Source: an uncultured Acidobacteriia bacterium (lineage in GTDB: Bacteria; Acidobacteriota; Terriglobia; Bryobacterales; Bryobacteraceae). Taken from it: 64,000 nt of DNA. The stretch lies in NCBI GenBank assembly GCA_903881085.1, contig CAIRSA010000443.1, positions 53,394 through 117,393 of the forward strand, read 5' to 3'. Positions within the stretch are counted from its first letter, which is position 1, and each line of letters opens with the position of its first letter. Under the pieces are notes generated by a model. The model was not told where the DNA came from. It made no database searches and saw only the letters and a program-made list of their open reading frames with translations. Position numbers and translations under genes: made by a program. Shown here piece by piece: positions 51,581 to 60,741 of the stretch.

Positions 51581-52495
51581 ATGCTTTTATCTGTTATGAG
51601 TTTCGCCATGTTACTTTATGCCGGCCCGATGATATCGGACCCCAACGATCTGGAGGCCACCTTCAAGAATCTGCAGCTGGCCGAATCGAACAAAGACGCA
51701 GCCGAGGTGAAGCGTCTTTCCGTGCTGTCAGCCAAGCTCGCGCGCGAGATCATAGCCGCGCCCGTGCCAACCGACGCCGAAGACAAGGATTACTGGCCGA
51801 AACGCGTGGCCTGGGCGCGCGACATCGAACTGCACACCGAATATGCGCTCTATGCCACCGCCCTGAGTGCCCCGCCTGCGACGGCGGTCGATATGTTTGC
51901 GACCTTGGAATCGCAGAGTCCAAAGAGCAAGTACCTGGATAGCGCCTATGCCACTTACTTCGTCGCCCTTTCCAAGACCGGCGCTGCAGCGAAGATTCCG
52001 GTTGTCGCGGAAAAGGCGCTGGCCAACTTCCCGGAAAACGAAGACCTGCTGCTCGTCCTGGCGGACAATGCCATGAACGCGAAGCAGGGCGACCGGGCCA
52101 TAAACTTCTCAGGCCGGTTGATCAGTATACTCTCAAACCATCCCAAGCCAGAGGGAATACCCGCCGGCGAGTGGGAGCGCAAGCGGGCGGCTTCCCTGTC
52201 GCGCGCACACTGGATCTCAGGCCTGATGTATTCAGAGAAAAACAACTTCTATGCTGCCGATAAGGACCTTCGCGCGGCGTTACCGGCGCTACAGGGCAAC
52301 CCGACTATGTTGGCCCCTGCGCTTTTCTATCTTGGCGTCGCCAACTATCAACTGGGCAAAACCTACATGCGAAAGGCGCAGGTGCTGGAAGCGGTGAAGT
52401 TCAGCCAGCAGGCTGCCGCTATCCCTGGAGCGTTGTCACAACAGGCGTGGCGCAACGCGCAGGTAATGAAGACGGAAGCAGAACGGATGCGGTAG
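51581..52495 (+). CDS. Exported helical-repeat (TPR-like) protein
   Basis: The 304-residue protein starts with a hydrophobic signal-like segment (MLLSVMSFAMLLYAGPM). The rest is helical, with spaced Ala/Leu/Tyr patterns such as VDMFATLESQSPKSKYLDSAYATYFVAL, AEKALANFPENEDLLLVLADNAMNAKQGDRAI and LAPALFYLGVANYQLGKTYMRKAQVLEAVKFSQQAA. These fit tetratricopeptide-like repeats, which hold protein partners in the periplasm. No catalytic motif is visible. It has its own strong promoter and a good binding site, and ends just before the convergent TonB receptor C. Confidence 0.72.
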   Translation: MLLSVMSFAMLLYAGPMISDPNDLEATFKNLQLAESNKDAAEVKRLSVLSAKLAREIIAAPVPTDAEDKDYWPKRVAWARDIELHTEYALYATALSAPPATAVDMFATLESQSPKSKYLDSAYATYFVALSKTGAAAKIPVVAEKALANFPENEDLLLVLADNAMNAKQGDRAINFSGRLISILSNHPKPEGIPAGEWERKRAASLSRAHWISGLMYSEKNNFYAADKDLRAALPALQGNPTMLAPALFYLGVANYQLGKTYMRKAQVLEAVKFSQQAAAIPGALSQQAWRNAQVMKTEAERMR

Positions 52496-52522
52496 CTGCA
52501 TCCGGTCCGCCCATCATGGCGC

Positions 52523-55500
52523 TTAAAAGTTGAACTTTAGCGCAAATTGTATCTGGCGCATGCTCGATGCCGAAGTCGTTCTTCCAAAGTTCGAATTCGG
52601 CGACTGGCTGGAACCGTTATTCCAGCTCAGTTGGCCGCCGAAGTTATACAACACATGATTCGGCGCATTGAACATTTCAGTGCGAAACTCCAAGTTCCGC
52701 TTTTCGCCCATGGGGAAAAACTTGAAGATCGAAAAGTCCTGGCTGCCCATCCACGGCCCGCGCAAATTGTTGCGCGAGCAGTTCCCGAACGTTGCAGCCA
52801 GGGGGTTGGAAAATGCCGCCGGGTTGAACCATCCGTTCTGATTGTGATTGGGCAGAACTGGATCCACGCCGGAAACACAGCTCAAGCGAGTAGCATTCGA
52901 AACGAAGTTCGTACCGCCGGAATCCCACGAAGATGTGGTCACCGGACTGCCGCTTTGCAGCGTAGTGATGGTGCTGATCTGCCAACCGCCCACCACCTGA
53001 TTCACGACACCGCCATGGTTGAGAAACATCTGGCCTTTCCCAATTGGCAGCGTGTACAAAATGGAACCCACGAAGCGTTGTGGGATATTGAAATCCGAGG
53101 GACCCTTCTCACAGGTGTTGGGGCAGCGTGCATCCTGAGGCGAGAAGTCCGCGCCAACCGTGCCGCGGATGTTACTGGTGGTATCAATGGACCTGGCCCA
53201 CGTGTAAGCCAGCAGGCTATTCAAGTTCTTTCCGAAACGCGTGCTCAGTTTCGCCGAAAGCGAGTTGTAACTGCCCACTCCATCGCCATTCAACCATTGA
53301 ATTCCGGAAGCGCCCCATTCCGGATACGGAAGACGCTGTACGTTTGGCAGACTGGCGCTGAGGATTCCCTGGTTCTGATCGGAAAGGTAGGCAAGATGGC
53401 GGCTCTGGGATCCGGCGTAACCAACTTCGGCGGTGGTCGAGGAGCCAATCGTGCGCTGCACATTCAAAATGTACTGCATGGTGTAGGCGGTAGGCAGATG
53501 CGTGTTTCCACCCCAGGTGAGGCCGATGGGGACACTGACGGGGAGCGTAGCCGTGTTGATGAAATTCGTGTAGTTGATGCCCGGAACGCCGTAGTTAGTA
53601 GGCGCAACGTTTCCAGTTCGTCCACCCAGGCCTCTATTGAAATCGAAAATCGAGTTCTTACTTTCCTGCGAGTAGAAGATACCAACGCCGGTGCGTATCG
53701 ACCATTTGTCCGATGGGCTGTAAGCGATGCCTAGCCGCGGCGCAAAATTGTAGTGATTGGTGTTGATCAGGCGTGACCCCAAGCGCCCGTCACGGACGGT
53801 CTGCAGCGCGGGCGAGCCGGCAATTCCACCATTGGTTTGCCAATAGGGCAGGTAGCGGAAATTGATGCCATCGTAGAAACTTCCGCTGCCCGTGCGGACG
53901 TAAACCGGATGCTTACTCATATCCGGCACGTTGGCCTGATAAGGAAGAGACTGGTTGAGTTGCACGTTGACCTCGTTGCCGGAGTTGTCAAGCAATGGCT
54001 GAGCGACCTCCCAGCGCAAGCCGAGGCTGAGTGTCAAGCGCTTAGTCAATCTCCAGGTGTCGTCAATATACGTGGCCCACTCATGATTGCTGAAATCCGC
54101 GGAAGCCAGCGCAACCGCGATAATCGCGTTGTAGGTATGGCCCAGCATGAAGTCCGCGCCGGCGTAGCCTCCGGATGCCTGGGCACTGGTGGCGCTGGTT
54201 GGCGTATAGACTTGCGTGAAGCGGTTATCGAAGTAGAATTGTCCGCGCGGAAACTCGTTGCCCAGTTGCGGGAATTTGTTGTAACGGAACTCTCCGCCAA
54301 ACCGCAGCGAGTGCTTACCCAGCACCCATGAGAAGTTGTCGACAAACTGGAAATACTTGTCGTTGATCTGGAACGGGCTGCTGGTCGGATTACCATAGCT
54401 TGTCAGATTTTGGGCCAACTGAATATTGGGGATTCCCCACGAATTCGTGTCCGTGACTTTCACTGGAATGCCCAGTGCCTCGTCCACATTCTCAACTCCA
54501 GCCAACTGCTGGGTGATGTTGTTGAACAGAGAGTTGTAGCCAAATCGCGCTTCGTTCACTTTCGTGGGCGAGATGGTGCGGACGTTGGAAACCACCCACT
54601 GGCTGGCTCGCGTGTAGAGGACATTGCCGTCATTGAGACCCATGGAAGGGTTGGCGGCAAACGTGGATTCATCGTTCCAACTATAACGGCCAAACCACTG
54701 CGATTTTGAGCTTTCGTTGAAGTCGATGCGCTCGGTGATTGTGTCCTTGTCGACAGGAACCGATAGGCCGAATTGGTAATTATTGAAAGGCAAACCAGCC
54801 GCTGCGGGCATGTTCGGCGATGGCATCCACTTCAGCAGATACTTGGAGCCAGCGCTCAGCCGGCTTGCCGGAACCTGGTTATTCGGAAACAGCGTCTGGG
54901 TGATGTTGGGGAACGTTCCTCCGCGTGAGATAGGGTCGGCGAGCGGGTTCGAAGGCAGCACTGCCGAAAAGTCGCCCGTGCGCATCTCATTCGTCAACAC
55001 GGTGGCAAGGGCGTTAGTAGTGCGGCGGGACTTGTACCCTTCAAAGTTCGACATGAAGAACAACCGGTTCTTGCCGTCGAACAGTTTCGGAATTTGTATC
55101 GGCCCGGCCAGTGTGAAGCCGTATTGGTTCTGGCGGTATGGCGCCTTATTGGGCGGAGGGTTCTTGGCGCTACGGCTGGCGGAAGCGAAGTCGTAATCCT
55201 TCGCGTCAAGTTTGTCGTTGCGAAGAAACTCGGACAACGTCCCGTGGTATTCATTCGTACCGGGCCGAGTCGCCGCATTTACCTGTCCCAATTCCCTGCC
55301 GAACTCCGCAGGGTAGATTCCGGATTGAACCTTGAATTCCTGCAGCGCGTCGACGGAAGGCTGGAGGATGTATGTGTTGAAATCGATGTCGGTGTTTGTG
55401 ATTCCATCCAGCGTGAAGTTCTCCCAGGTGGAGCGGCCGCCGGTTACGGCAATCGTCAGCGAGCCGCGAGATCCTCCCAGCCGGCCTGCCGCCTGCGCGG

Positions 55501-55996
55501 CGGGAACAAAGCCGGTGGTCACGTTCGGGCTTAACGATACCAGACTGAAGAAGCTCCGCCCATTGAGGGGAAGCTCCGTGATGCGCGCCTGCTCAATCAC
55601 GGTGCCGACCGTTGCGTTGTCAGTGTTCAATTGTGCAGCTCCGGCGGCCACCTCGATAGTCTGCGTGGCCTGGCCTAGCACTAAAACGAAATCGATGCGC
55701 GCCGTCTGCTGGACCTGGAGCTCGATGTTAGTCTTAACCACGCTATCAAAGCCAGGAGCCTTCACCTTGACGGTGTACATGCCTGGCATCAAGTCTGGAA
55801 AACTGTAAAGTCCCGAACTATTCGTCGTCGTCGACCGGGCCAGATTCGTCGCCGTATTCGTAGCAACAACGGAGGCGGTTGGCACAAACGCGCCGGATTG
55901 GTCAGTGATATCGCCGGTAATAGAACCGCCGGTCTGCGCGGAGGCAACAAATTGCGCCGCGCTCAGGGCCAGAATCAACAGGGATAGCCGCTTCAT
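52523..55996 (-). CDS. Oar-like TonB-dependent receptor C
   Basis: With the ATG at 55996 the protein has 1157 residues; a start at 56044 is open but its extra 16 residues precede a complete signal peptide (MKRLSLLILALSAAQFVASAQ). A carboxypeptidase-regulatory-like domain (22-105, GGSITGDITDQSGAFVPTASVVA) is followed by a plug (RITELPLNGRSFFSLVSLSPNV, TWENFTLDGITNTDIDFN) and a barrel ending in ALKFNF. The plug lacks a clear TonB box, as in many Oar-like proteins. It follows the AraD gene on the same strand, so it likely imports the sugar handled by that operon. Confidence 0.9.
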   Translation of the reverse strand: MKRLSLLILALSAAQFVASAQTGGSITGDITDQSGAFVPTASVVATNTATNLARSTTTNSSGLYSFPDLMPGMYTVKVKAPGFDSVVKTNIELQVQQTARIDFVLVLGQATQTIEVAAGAAQLNTDNATVGTVIEQARITELPLNGRSFFSLVSLSPNVTTGFVPAAQAAGRLGGSRGSLTIAVTGGRSTWENFTLDGITNTDIDFNTYILQPSVDALQEFKVQSGIYPAEFGRELGQVNAATRPGTNEYHGTLSEFLRNDKLDAKDYDFASASRSAKNPPPNKAPYRQNQYGFTLAGPIQIPKLFDGKNRLFFMSNFEGYKSRRTTNALATVLTNEMRTGDFSAVLPSNPLADPISRGGTFPNITQTLFPNNQVPASRLSAGSKYLLKWMPSPNMPAAAGLPFNNYQFGLSVPVDKDTITERIDFNESSKSQWFGRYSWNDESTFAANPSMGLNDGNVLYTRASQWVVSNVRTISPTKVNEARFGYNSLFNNITQQLAGVENVDEALGIPVKVTDTNSWGIPNIQLAQNLTSYGNPTSSPFQINDKYFQFVDNFSWVLGKHSLRFGGEFRYNKFPQLGNEFPRGQFYFDNRFTQVYTPTSATSAQASGGYAGADFMLGHTYNAIIAVALASADFSNHEWATYIDDTWRLTKRLTLSLGLRWEVAQPLLDNSGNEVNVQLNQSLPYQANVPDMSKHPVYVRTGSGSFYDGINFRYLPYWQTNGGIAGSPALQTVRDGRLGSRLINTNHYNFAPRLGIAYSPSDKWSIRTGVGIFYSQESKNSIFDFNRGLGGRTGNVAPTNYGVPGINYTNFINTATLPVSVPIGLTWGGNTHLPTAYTMQYILNVQRTIGSSTTAEVGYAGSQSRHLAYLSDQNQGILSASLPNVQRLPYPEWGASGIQWLNGDGVGSYNSLSAKLSTRFGKNLNSLLAYTWARSIDTTSNIRGTVGADFSPQDARCPNTCEKGPSDFNIPQRFVGSILYTLPIGKGQMFLNHGGVVNQVVGGWQISTITTLQSGSPVTTSSWDSGGTNFVSNATRLSCVSGVDPVLPNHNQNGWFNPAAFSNPLAATFGNCSRNNLRGPWMGSQDFSIFKFFPMGEKRNLEFRTEMFNAPNHVLYNFGGQLSWNNGSSQSPNSNFGRTTSASSMRQIQFALKFNF

Positions 55997-56085
55997 ACAA
56001 ACTCCTTGGTTCGGATGCAAACAGTGACCAGGAAACATTATCAAGGAATTATGTGGAGCGCAAGGGTGTCAGCTCGGAAGGTGCA

Positions 56086-56781
56086 TCAGGATGGTTGCTG
56101 ACCGTAGTAAGCACTTGGCCCGTGTTTTCTGCGGAAGTGCTTATTCAGTAAGTCCTGCGAAATGCTTTGGACGCTTGGAGTAAGTGCGGCCGAACGCCAC
56201 GCAAGCTCCGCAACCTCTTCAAGTACCACGGCATGATAAGCCGCCTCAGCGGCATCCTTGCCCCAGGTGAACGGAGCGTGGCCAGCCACCAGAACAGCGG
56301 GCATGGAAAGCGGGGCCATTCCCTCGAACCTGCGAATAATGGCGAGGCCGGTGTTCAGTTCATATTCGCCTGCAATCTCTTCGGCGGACAGGGGACCGGC
56401 GAGAGGAATGCTGCCATAGAAATAATCGGCGTGCGTAGTTCCCAGACAGGGAATCTCGCGGCCGGCCTGCGCCCATGCGGTGGCGGCGCGCGAATGTGTA
56501 TGCACCACGCCGCCTACTTCAGGAAATGCGCGATAGAGTGCGAGATGAGTCGCCAGATCGGAGGATGGCCGAAGGGTTCCCTCCACGATTTTCCCGTCGA
56601 GTGTGGTTACCACCAGATCGGAGGCTTTCATCGATTCATACGGCACGCCGCTTGGCTTGATCACGGCCATGCCGGAGTCGCGGTCGCGGCCGCTGGCGTT
56701 GCCAAACGTGTACAACACCAGCCCGCGGCGCACAAGCTCCAGGTTCGCTTCAAGAACTTCCTCTTTTAGTTTTTCCAGCAT
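56086..56781 (-). CDS. araD: L-ribulose-5-phosphate 4-epimerase
   Basis: The 231-residue protein has the same length as Escherichia coli AraD and follows it closely: MLEKLKEEVLEANLEL, FGNASGRDRDSGMAVIKPSGVPYESM, RPSSDLATHLALYRAFPEVGGVVHTHSRAATAWAQAG and GTTHADYFYGSIPL, ending LNKHFRRKHGPSAYYGQ. The zinc ligands are the two histidines of HTHS and a third His (GHAPFTWG). It converts L-ribulose 5-phosphate to D-xylulose 5-phosphate. It starts 2 bases after the isomerase gene stop, so the two are translated together. Fuculose-phosphate aldolases share the fold but match less well. Confidence 0.93.
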   Translation of the reverse strand: MLEKLKEEVLEANLELVRRGLVLYTFGNASGRDRDSGMAVIKPSGVPYESMKASDLVVTTLDGKIVEGTLRPSSDLATHLALYRAFPEVGGVVHTHSRAATAWAQAGREIPCLGTTHADYFYGSIPLAGPLSAEEIAGEYELNTGLAIIRRFEGMAPLSMPAVLVAGHAPFTWGKDAAEAAYHAVVLEEVAELAWRSAALTPSVQSISQDLLNKHFRRKHGPSAYYGQQPS

Positions 56782-56783
56782 TT

Positions 56784-58193
56784 CTATTTGTGCCAGTACA
56801 CTTCCCAGCCCAGATACTTCACAGCCGCTTCATGCACCGCACCGGCTGTCTGGCTGAAGTTCGCCGCCACGTGATGCTCAAAGCCCTGTTCGCAGATGAA
56901 GCGAAGAAGGTCCTGCATGCGCGGTATCTCAACCACTCCGGCGCCGCCGAAGGTGTTGAGCGGATCACTTGTGAACGCGCCTTCGCCCACGTAGCCACGA
57001 ATTTTCCCCGTCAGGTCGTTGGTAGAAAATCGTGCGTAGCTCATGGGACCGGCCTTCACGCGGCCCACGCAGGTGCCGAACGTGTTGAGCTTGCCGACGG
57101 TGCCGGCGATGATCTCCTGGTAGTCCATGCGCACATCGGCGAAGAAATGCTTGGGCAGGTTGCTGCAATGGAAGCAGACGGCTTTGTTGGGGTCGTCTCC
57201 GTAGTTGTTGTTCCAATCGAGCAACGCGCTCGGGGTTTGCGAAGCAAGGCGCAGCGCGTGCATACCGATGACGCCGGCGACGTCCACTTCGCACGCGCTG
57301 GAGCGGGAGTTTTCGCTCATCATGCTCATCACCGTGCAAGGGACGACGCCAAAGTATTCTTCCATGGAGGTCCAGCATTGGATGGCGCTGATGTCGAGAT
57401 CGTTTTCGGCCATCCAGCCATCGATCACGACTCCAAGCTTCGCCATTTTCATGATGGCTTCGGCGGGAATGCCGGCGGTGGAAACGTACCCATGTATGGC
57501 TTGGATTTTGGCTTGGACTGGAGCCTCTTCGTCCTTCAAGCGTCCGATGCGCCCGAAGATTTCCGAGAGGTCGATCGGCTCGATGGAGATCCCTGCGCCT
57601 TCCAATATCTTTTCGCTGTAGCGGACCGTGTTGAACGCCGTGGGCCGCGCGCCGATCGCGCCAATGCGCAGGCTGCGCAGACCCTTCACAACGCGGCATA
57701 CGGCGGCGAACCACTCCAGGTCACGCGTGAATTCGGGGGACTCCGGGGCTTCGGTGTGCAGGGTAGTGAGCGAACAAGGGATGCGGTATTGGTTCAGGTT
57801 GTTGCAGGCTGACATTTTGCCGCAGAAACTGTCGCGGCGGTCGGCGATGGTCATCTTGCCGGCGGTATCGGGGAAGGCCTGCACCAGGACGGGCACATTC
57901 AGGCCGGCCATGCGGATGGCTTCGGCAATGGCTTTTTCTTCACCGAAATTGGGCAGCGCGAGTATGATGCCGGATATGCGATCCGCGGCGGCGCGGAACA
58001 TCGCCGCGCAACGCTTGGCGTCTTCGCGCGATTGCACTGCACCGTGCGTGGTCTGTTCGGGATTCGGGCAGATCACTTCGTATCCGGCGGCTTCGAGTAC
58101 CGCGATCATCTGTTCACGGCCACTGCGGGCGAGATGTCCGGGGAAGAATCCGCGGCTACCGACTACAAGTCCGAAAGTTTGTTTTTGTTCCAT
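56784..58193 (-). CDS. L-fucose/L-arabinose isomerase family protein, second copy
   Basis: The 469-residue protein starts MEQKQTFGLVVGSRGFFPGHLARSG. It shows an N-terminal Rossmann-like part (ISGIILALPNFGEEKAIAEAIRMAG), VLVQAFPDTAGKMTIADRRDSFCGKMS, and a C-terminal part with VVPCTVMSMMSENSRSSACEVDVAGVIGMHAL. These fit the L-fucose/L-arabinose isomerase superfamily. It is clearly different in sequence from the 485-residue member at 19830. Being followed 2 bases later by AraD argues that it makes L-ribulose (from L-arabinose) or an equivalent ketose. A ribulokinase, needed between the two, is not in the window. Confidence 0.78.
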   Translation of the reverse strand: MEQKQTFGLVVGSRGFFPGHLARSGREQMIAVLEAAGYEVICPNPEQTTHGAVQSREDAKRCAAMFRAAADRISGIILALPNFGEEKAIAEAIRMAGLNVPVLVQAFPDTAGKMTIADRRDSFCGKMSACNNLNQYRIPCSLTTLHTEAPESPEFTRDLEWFAAVCRVVKGLRSLRIGAIGARPTAFNTVRYSEKILEGAGISIEPIDLSEIFGRIGRLKDEEAPVQAKIQAIHGYVSTAGIPAEAIMKMAKLGVVIDGWMAENDLDISAIQCWTSMEEYFGVVPCTVMSMMSENSRSSACEVDVAGVIGMHALRLASQTPSALLDWNNNYGDDPNKAVCFHCSNLPKHFFADVRMDYQEIIAGTVGKLNTFGTCVGRVKAGPMSYARFSTNDLTGKIRGYVGEGAFTSDPLNTFGGAGVVEIPRMQDLLRFICEQGFEHHVAANFSQTAGAVHEAAVKYLGWEVYWHK

Positions 58194-58483
58194 TTAAGTA
58201 TTCATTACCTCACTTATAAAGATCGTTTGAGCGTGGGGCCTGGACCGAGTACCACTCGTTTTCTAGATTCGGCTGTTCTTTGAGTTAGTATTCGCACAGG
58301 CGAATCGCCTGCGCCACCCATGGACATCCAATGTGTCGAAGGGTGAGGCGGGCGACCTGTCCGCCGAAGCTTTAGCGAAGGAGGATTCGCCTGCCCGCTC
58401 GCTTGCGAGCACTATGTTTTTAGCCCTCCTCGCAGTTGCTCCTTCGAAATATGAGTGGCATTGGATTACCAATCTGCCCCACA
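58194..58483. repeat. Repeat-rich spacer inside the sugar operon
   Basis: The spacer separates the 69-aa gene from the isomerase gene. It holds the 23-base repeat shared with 19794-19816 (58297-58319), containing a perfect CAGGCG-AAT-CGCCTG hairpin. It also holds a palindromic element at 58346-58410 around TCCGCCGAAGCTTTAGCGAA whose minus-strand translation reads FAKASADRSPASPF, a peptide seen as a translated dispersed repeat in many metagenomic genomes (from memory). No coding capacity is credible here. Confidence 0.65.
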
Positions 58484-58693
58484 TCAGTTGCCTTTCTTCG
58501 GGCGGAAGGCGATGGAATAGAAAAGCCCCAGCACGAATAATAATGCACCCCACCAGATGCCTATGTGGTACTCGCTGAACTTCACGTCACTGGAAGCAGG
58601 TGAAGTCAGTGTCGCGCCGATAATCAAAACACCATAGATCGCCAACAAGACGCCGATAAAAAACCAGACTGAGTATTCCTGTTTCGTGCCCAT
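58484..58693 (-). CDS. Small two-helix membrane protein beside the symporter
   Basis: The 69-residue protein has two membrane helices, residues 9-28 (VWFFIGVLLAIYGVLIIGAT) and 46-64 (GIWWGALLFVLGLFYSIAF), a polar loop SPASSDVKFSEYH between them, and a basic end RPKKGN. It begins 12 bases after the stop of the sodium:solute symporter gene, so it is co-transcribed. No family is recognised. By analogy with other small membrane proteins next to symporters it may stabilise or regulate the transporter; this is inference. Confidence 0.7.
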   Translation of the reverse strand: MGTKQEYSVWFFIGVLLAIYGVLIIGATLTSPASSDVKFSEYHIGIWWGALLFVLGLFYSIAFRPKKGN

Positions 58694-58705
58694 GTATGTT
58701 TTCCT

Positions 58706-60415
58706 TTACCACAAGACGATATTCAAAATGACCAAAGCGATGGCGATGACAGCCGCCCAGAAGACCGGCCGCTCGTACCAGGGTAAGTCGCCTTCCGAAG
58801 GGATCTCCGTGCAGCCGTAAACCAGACCTGTCAGTTGCGCGTCTGACATAGGCTTGGTCATGTAACTGACGATTACCGTGACCAGCACGCAGACAATCCA
58901 CGACCACAGCGCGCGGTACATATTCTCCGCCATATCCTTCGCATGCGGCGAAAGTGCGACGATCGCCAGCGCCGAAGGATCGGCCTTTACCCACGCCCAC
59001 ATGCCGATGGAGGAAACAGTGCCCGAAAGCAGGCCCCAGAAGCCGCCCTGCGGCGTGGCGCGCTTCCACAACATGCCCAGAATAATGGTGCCAAACAACG
59101 GCGCAATAAAGAAACTGAACAGCGCCTGCACGTAGTCCATGATGCTCTTGAACTCCATCACCATGTACGCCGTGCCGATGCTCACCAACACGCCGAAGAT
59201 CGTACACCAGCGGCCCATATTCACATAGTGGCTATCGGAGCCATCTTTCTTGATCACGGCGCGATAGATATCGTAACTCCAAACCGTGGCGAAGGCACTG
59301 ACGTTGCCTGCCATGCCTGACATAAATCCTGCGATAAGCGCCGTAATGCCCAGGCCAAGCAGACCCGGCCCGCAGTATCTGGCCAGCATCAGAGGGAGAA
59401 CTTCGTTGTAACTGTGACCGCCCGAAGCCAGCGCCGCTTCTTCGCCCGTGAGCTTCATGGGGAGTACGGCGAGTGCAAGCAATCCAGGGAGGATCACGAT
59501 GACCGGCACCAGTAACTTGAAGGCCGAAGCGATGATGGGCGCCATCTTGGCGGCGCGCAGGTCCTTGGCCGCAAGCACGCGCTGCACGACAAGAAAATCA
59601 GTGGTCCAATAACCAAATGAGATTACGAAACCGAGTCCGAGCACGATGCCCGCCCAGTTGATCCCCATGGGGTTGTCATTGAAAGTGCCCAGCGTGCTCC
59701 ATAAGTGCGTGTAGGAATCCGAGCCAAGGTTGGTTACGATTTTTGCCTGCATGCCAGCCCAGCCGCCCGCCTCAATCAACCCCATGATGGGAATCAGCAA
59801 CGCGCCGAGCCAGATCAACATGAACTGCAAAACTTCATTCAGAATGGCCGAACGCAATCCGCCAAGCGCGACGTAAATGGCGACCGTCACCGATGAAACC
59901 CAGATGCTGAAGTTGATGTCCCAGCCCAACACCACGCGCAACACCAGCGCCATGGAGTACATGTTGATGCCGCTCATCAGCACGGTCATGAAAGCGAAGG
60001 AAACAGCCGCCAGCAAGCGACTGCTTTCGCCGAAGCGCAACTTCAGGTAGCCGGGAACGGAGTGCGTCTTGGAGATGTAATAGAAGGGCATCATCACCAG
60101 GCCAAGAAACAGCATGGCGGGAATAGCACCGATCCAATACCAGTGTGCGCCGAGAATACCGTATTGATAGGCCGCGGCGGCCCATCCCATAAGTTCGAGT
60201 GAGCCGAGGTTGGCGGAAAGAAAACTCAAGCCTGCGATCCAGGCCGTCATTTCGCGGCCGGCAAGGAAAAAATCTTCGCCGCTATCGCTCTTCCCTTTCA
60301 AATAAAATCCAACCGCTAGTACGGCGAAGAAGTAGATCGCGATGATCGCGACATCCCACCCGCCGAGGGTGATGAGCTTGGTGCTTTGCAGAATGAAACT
60401 AAGAGGTAGGGGCAT
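58706..60415 (-). CDS. Sodium:solute symporter (SSS/SGLT type)
   Basis: The 569-residue inner-membrane protein has about 14 helices. Marks of the SSS family include FFLAGREMTAWIAGLSFLSANLGSLELMGWAAAAYQYG, PFYYISKTHSVPGYLKLRFG and GYWTTDFLVVQRVLAAKDLRAAK. It resembles SGLT-like sugar symporters that use the Na+ gradient. It is the first gene of the minus-strand operon ending in AraD, so L-arabinose or a related monosaccharide is the likely cargo. The longer C-terminal tail (YGCTEIPSEGDLPWYERPVFW) before the last helix is typical of the sugar-linked branch. Confidence 0.9.
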   Translation of the reverse strand: MPLPLSFILQSTKLITLGGWDVAIIAIYFFAVLAVGFYLKGKSDSGEDFFLAGREMTAWIAGLSFLSANLGSLELMGWAAAAYQYGILGAHWYWIGAIPAMLFLGLVMMPFYYISKTHSVPGYLKLRFGESSRLLAAVSFAFMTVLMSGINMYSMALVLRVVLGWDINFSIWVSSVTVAIYVALGGLRSAILNEVLQFMLIWLGALLIPIMGLIEAGGWAGMQAKIVTNLGSDSYTHLWSTLGTFNDNPMGINWAGIVLGLGFVISFGYWTTDFLVVQRVLAAKDLRAAKMAPIIASAFKLLVPVIVILPGLLALAVLPMKLTGEEAALASGGHSYNEVLPLMLARYCGPGLLGLGITALIAGFMSGMAGNVSAFATVWSYDIYRAVIKKDGSDSHYVNMGRWCTIFGVLVSIGTAYMVMEFKSIMDYVQALFSFFIAPLFGTIILGMLWKRATPQGGFWGLLSGTVSSIGMWAWVKADPSALAIVALSPHAKDMAENMYRALWSWIVCVLVTVIVSYMTKPMSDAQLTGLVYGCTEIPSEGDLPWYERPVFWAAVIAIALVILNIVLW

Positions 60416-60693
60416 CGGGGGTCCAGTCAGAGGTATTCGGTCACAGCCACATTATATCCGTGCGCGACGCAGAGTGGGGATGCGTCGAAAAAACCCATGT
60501 CACCAATACCGCGTCGCTAAGCCCGTAAAGATCAGGAAGACATTTATTTGGAGTTGGCCGGGTTGAAGTAGAGGACTGAGGCCCTAGCGCGATCTGCGAG
60601 CAGCCGGTTCCGCCGACAGCTTAAGACAAGGGCGACAGGCCGTTGGAAGGTCCCGTATGATTTAAGAGTTGAGTGCGTAAGGAGCGGAGGAAC
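60416..60693. other. Divergent spacer
   Basis: The spacer between the symporter gene and the leader ORF contains no recognisable gene or RNA. It must contain promoters in both directions, but no clear -35/-10 pair can be fixed. No repeat of the families described above is present. Confidence 0.5.
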
Positions 60694-60741
60694 ATGAAAC
60701 AGCATGATTACGGCGAAATATGTAGCTTTACTGCCAGATGA
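60694..60741 (+). CDS. Possible 15-residue leader peptide
   Basis: A short frame MKQHDYGEICSFTAR starts behind a strong AAGGAGCGGAGG and ends in TGA overlapping the ATG of the next gene (ATGA). The big gene has no binding site of its own, so ribosomes probably reach it by re-initiation after this leader. The peptide has no attenuation-type run of one amino acid. Confidence 0.45.
   Translation: MKQHDYGEICSFTAR

Noticed and set aside
52547..53734. 395-codon plus-strand frame opposite TonB receptor C
   Set aside because: Antisense shadow without domain signals.
56790..57812. 340-codon plus-strand frame opposite the isomerase
   Set aside because: Antisense shadow; the isomerase is well supported and sits in a tight operon.
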